Below, piece after piece: positions 50,185 through 52,883 of a stretch of 52,883 nucleotides of DNA. Within the stretch, counting starts at the first letter, position 1. Each line of letters begins with the position of its first letter. The stretch is from the NCBI RefSeq assembly GCF_003952185.1, contig NZ_RXFS01000024.1, positions 1 to 52,883 on the forward strand. The letters are read 5' to 3'. This stretch comes from Variovorax sp. 679. GTDB taxonomy: Bacteria > Pseudomonadota > Gammaproteobacteria > Burkholderiales > Burkholderiaceae_C. A program made the position numbers and the translations under genes. Under the pieces are notes generated by a model. That model was not told the origin of the DNA and did no database searches. It saw only the letters and a list, made by a program, of their open reading frames with translations.

Positions 50185-52758
50185 ATGAGCCGCCGCGTCA
50201 CCATTGCCACACCGATGGGCGAGGCACTGCAGTTCCATCGGCTGGTCGGGCGCGAGGCGCTGAGCCGGGCCCATGCCTTCGATGTCGAACTGCTGGGCAG
50301 CCACAACGCCATCGACCCCAAGGCCCTGCTCGGCAAGACCGCCACGGTGTCGATGCAGACCGGGCACGGCGGCACGCGCCATCTCGCCGGCATCGTCACC
50401 CGCTTCGGGCTCGCGCGGGAAGACGCGCGGCACTCCTTCTACGCGATGAGGCTGCGCCCGTGGTTCTGGCTCGCCTCGAAACGGCACGACTACAGGATCT
50501 TCCAGGACCGCAGCGTTCCCGAGATCCTGGCCGAGGTGCTCGGCCGCTACGGCCATCCCTTCGAGCAGAAGCTCTCGCGCAGCTACCGGGTCTGGAGCTA
50601 CTGCGTGCAGTATGGCGAGAGCGACTTCGATTTCGTGTCGCGCCTGTGCGAGCACGAAGGCATCTGCTACTTCGTCCGGCACGAAGCCGCACAGCATGTG
50701 CTGGTGTTCGCGGACGACATCGCCAGCTCGCACGCCCCGCTGCCCGGCGGCGAGACGGTGCGCTACCACCCGCACGAGCAGTCGGGCATGACCGGTGGCG
50801 ACGAGACGGCCGAGCGCATCTACGCATGGGAGATGGCCGAGGATCTGCGCTCCGGCCACCACTGCACCGACGACTACGACTTCGAGAAGCCCAAGGCCGA
50901 CCTCAAGAGCCGGCGCCAGATGCCGCCGGGGCACGATCACGACGGCCATGAAGTCTTCGAGTGGCCCGGCCACTACCTGCTGAACGGCGATGGAGAGGCC
51001 TATGCCGGTATCCGCAACGAGGAACAGCTGAGCGCGCGAAGCCTCGTCTCCGGACGGTCCAACCTGCGCTCGCTGGCGCCGGGCCACACGCTGCGGCTCG
51101 CCGGCCATCCGCGCGACGACCAGAACCGCCAGCATCTTGTACTCGGCGTGGCCTATCACCTGCAGGAGAACCTGCGCGCCAGCGAAGGCACGGGCGGCAC
51201 ATCGGGTGGCTCCATCCAGCGCTTCGCATTCGATGCGCAGCCCACCAGCTTCGCGTGGCGCCCGCCGCGCATCACGCCGAGGCCCCGCACCGGCGGCCCG
51301 CAGACCGCCGTGGTGGTCGGCCCGGCGAGCGAGGAAATCTGGACCGACCAGCACGGCCGGGTGAAGGTGCAGTTCCAGTGGGACCGCCTGGGAAGCAACG
51401 ACGAGAACTCCTCGTGCTGGCTGCGCGTATCGCACGGCTGGGCCGGCGCGCAGTTCGGCACGGCGGCGCTGCCGCGCATCGGGCAGGAAGTGATCGTCGA
51501 TTTCCTCAACGGCAACCCCGATCGCCCGATCGTCGTGGGCCGCTTCCACAACGCCGACGAAATGCCGGCCTGGAAGCTGCCCGCCCAGACTCACCTGATG
51601 GGCATCCGCAGCCGCGAACTCGGAGGCAGCCTGCGCGGCAACCACCTGGCGCTCGACGACAGCGCGAGCAGGGTGCAGGCGCAGCTGAAGAGCGACCACC
51701 AGTGCAGCAGCCTCAGCCTCGGGCACATCGGCCGCATCGACGACACCGCCGGCCGCAAGGACGATCGCGGCCAGGGCTTCGAATTGCGCACCGACGGACA
51801 CGGTGCGCTGCGCGCCGCGCGCGGATTACTGGTGAGCACCGAGTCCCGGCCGAACGCGCAGGCCCACATCACCGACATGGGCGAGACGGTCGCGCGGCTC
51901 ACACAGGCCCGCGAAGTGCACGAAGGCATGTCGCAGGTCGCACTGGACGCCGGGGCCCACGAGGAAGGCGATCAGAGCGAGGTCGCCAGGGAGCTCAAGC
52001 AGCAGAACGACGCGATCAGGGGCAAGGCCAGCGGCACCGCGCAGGGCGAGTTCCCGGAATTCGACCAGCCGCACCTGACGCTCGCCAGCCCCTGCGGCAT
52101 CCAGACCGTCGCGCAAGGCTCCAGCCACTTCGCGAGCGCCGGACACAACGCGCTCACCAGCGGCGGGCATACCAGCGTCGCCAGCGCGAAGAGCTTCCTG
52201 GTCTCGGCCAGGAACGCCGTGCGCATGTTCGCCTACAGGGCCGGCGTGAAGCTGGTGGCCGGCAACGCGGACATCGACATCACGGCGCTGAAGAACAGCA
52301 TCAACATCCTTGCGAAGATGAACATCCGGCAGGAGGCCAACCGGATCACGATCACGGCGGCTGAAGAGGTCGTGATCAACGGCGGCTCGAGCTACACATG
52401 CTGGAACGCTTCGGGGATCGTGCACGGCACCCGGGGCACCTGGCGGGCGCATGCGACGACGCACAGCTTCGTAAAGCCCGACAGCCGCACGCCCGACAAG
52501 ATGAATCGGGACGTGCAGACGCGCTTCGACCAGGAGGTCATGTTTCATCACATCGATGAAAAGGACACGCCCGCAGCGAGGCAGCGCTTCGAGCTCGTGC
52601 GCAACGGCGAGCCCAACTCGCGGGCTGCGCCTTCCGGTGAGACGACGGGGCCGGGCCGGCAAGGCGGCGAGGCCACAGGCACTGATGGCACCACGCGACA
52701 ACAGCGATCGGATGGTCCGGAGGTCTACAAGGTCCGATGGCTCGGGAGGACAAAGTGA
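50185..52758 (+). CDS. vgrG: Type VI secretion tip protein VgrG
   Basis: 857 residues from ATG 50185. The N-terminus RRVTIATPMGEALQFHRLVGREALS starts the gp27-like domain; the SYCVQYGESDFDFVSRLCEHEGI block is diagnostic. The OB-fold gp5-like part is EIWTDQHGRVKVQFQWDRLG and GWAGAQFGTAALPRIGQEV. A DUF2345 spike extension follows (about 470-740), then a tail of about 115 residues. VgrG trimers cap the Hcp tube and can carry effectors. A GTG at 50020 would lengthen the frame by 55 residues that look noncoding; family members start near RRVTI. No Shine-Dalgarno precedes ATG 50185. The next gene overlaps the stop by one base. Confidence 0.92.
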   Translation: MSRRVTIATPMGEALQFHRLVGREALSRAHAFDVELLGSHNAIDPKALLGKTATVSMQTGHGGTRHLAGIVTRFGLAREDARHSFYAMRLRPWFWLASKRHDYRIFQDRSVPEILAEVLGRYGHPFEQKLSRSYRVWSYCVQYGESDFDFVSRLCEHEGICYFVRHEAAQHVLVFADDIASSHAPLPGGETVRYHPHEQSGMTGGDETAERIYAWEMAEDLRSGHHCTDDYDFEKPKADLKSRRQMPPGHDHDGHEVFEWPGHYLLNGDGEAYAGIRNEEQLSARSLVSGRSNLRSLAPGHTLRLAGHPRDDQNRQHLVLGVAYHLQENLRASEGTGGTSGGSIQRFAFDAQPTSFAWRPPRITPRPRTGGPQTAVVVGPASEEIWTDQHGRVKVQFQWDRLGSNDENSSCWLRVSHGWAGAQFGTAALPRIGQEVIVDFLNGNPDRPIVVGRFHNADEMPAWKLPAQTHLMGIRSRELGGSLRGNHLALDDSASRVQAQLKSDHQCSSLSLGHIGRIDDTAGRKDDRGQGFELRTDGHGALRAARGLLVSTESRPNAQAHITDMGETVARLTQAREVHEGMSQVALDAGAHEEGDQSEVARELKQQNDAIRGKASGTAQGEFPEFDQPHLTLASPCGIQTVAQGSSHFASAGHNALTSGGHTSVASAKSFLVSARNAVRMFAYRAGVKLVAGNADIDITALKNSINILAKMNIRQEANRITITAAEEVVINGGSSYTCWNASGIVHGTRGTWRAHATTHSFVKPDSRTPDKMNRDVQTRFDQEVMFHHIDEKDTPAARQRFELVRNGEPNSRAAPSGETTGPGRQGGEATGTDGTTRQQRSDGPEVYKVRWLGRTK

Positions 52759-52883
52759 TGGCAGTACAGGGAGAAGAAGAGGACATCTGGCTGGACTTCA
52801 GCCTGGGCCTGGACGGCTTCGCGGAAGTCACGGCGGTAACGACGCCGCTCGACGACAGGAGAAAGATCCGCGTGCGCGTGCCT
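52758..52883 (+). CDS. Unknown gene after vgrG (partial, N-terminus only)
   Basis: ATG 52758 shares one base with the vgrG stop; 42 residues are visible before the window ends. The sequence begins MAVQGEEEDIWLDFSLGLDG and is strongly acidic, with TPLDDRRKIRVRVP at the edge. GGGAGGA lies about ten bases ahead. I do not recognise a family. Genes in this place often encode type VI adaptors (DUF4123, DUF2169, PAAR) or effectors, but too little is visible to choose. Confidence 0.7.
   Translation, partial: MAVQGEEEDIWLDFSLGLDGFAEVTAVTTPLDDRRKIRVRVP

Overview
The window is about 53 kb of high-GC DNA with dense, mostly collinear genes and many 4-base stop/start overlaps. Gene content and order (fimU/pilV/pilW-type minor pilins, ribD-ribE-ribBA-ribH-nusB, tolQRA, TctDE/TctBA, TcuAB, many LysR regulators, type VI VgrG) point to a betaproteobacterium of the Comamonadaceae. 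Variovorax is the most likely genus; this comes from recall of family traits, not from a database search.

Layout. 1-1389 (minus): three minor pilin genes of the type IV pilus, the last cut by the window edge. 1585-9426 (plus): a long translationally coupled run, ribD, ribE, ribBA (with a decayed GTP cyclohydrolase II half), a mobile-looking intergenic repeat, ribH, nusB, an aminotransferase, ybgC, tolQ, tolR, tolA. It is followed by an FtsI-type transpeptidase where tolB-pal would be expected. 11278-14796 (minus): dnaE. 14920-20233 (plus): trhO, then a TctD/TctE two-component system and the tctB/tctA membrane subunits, without an adjacent tctC, closed by a strong bidirectional terminator. 20296-23021 (minus): pirin, flavodoxin-like oxidoreductase, DoxX and a second pirin, divergent from a LysR gene; this looks like a quinone/redox-stress module. 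24289-27093: FAD oxidoreductase, gluQ, trmB. 27170-30513: AraC-type regulator, VOC protein and a short UvrA-like ABC ATPase. 30592-31764: a Tat-type periplasmic amino-acid-binding protein. 31790-35536: LysR, GNAT, DHA2 efflux pump and alpha/beta hydrolase. 35799-41809: a complete RND tripartite efflux operon. 41806-44044: a Crp/FNR regulator divergent from an HD-domain protein and a class II aldolase. 44153-48676: BASS transporter, TcuR-like LysR, TcuA and TcuB, a tricarballylate/citrate-type catabolic unit. 48863-52883: a less GC-rich stretch with an ABM-fold protein, a DUF2867 protein, a type VI VgrG and the start of an unknown downstream gene that may be effector-linked.

Two separate modules concern tricarboxylates (TctDE-TctBA and TcuRAB), and three concern efflux or detoxification (UvrA-like, GNAT-MFS, RND). 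Several housekeeping genes have a -10-like hexamer 6 to 11 bases before the start codon and no Shine-Dalgarno sequence, suggesting leaderless transcripts. Candidate operators (inverted repeats) lie in most divergent regulator regions. I saw no tRNA, rRNA, CRISPR array or intact insertion sequence.
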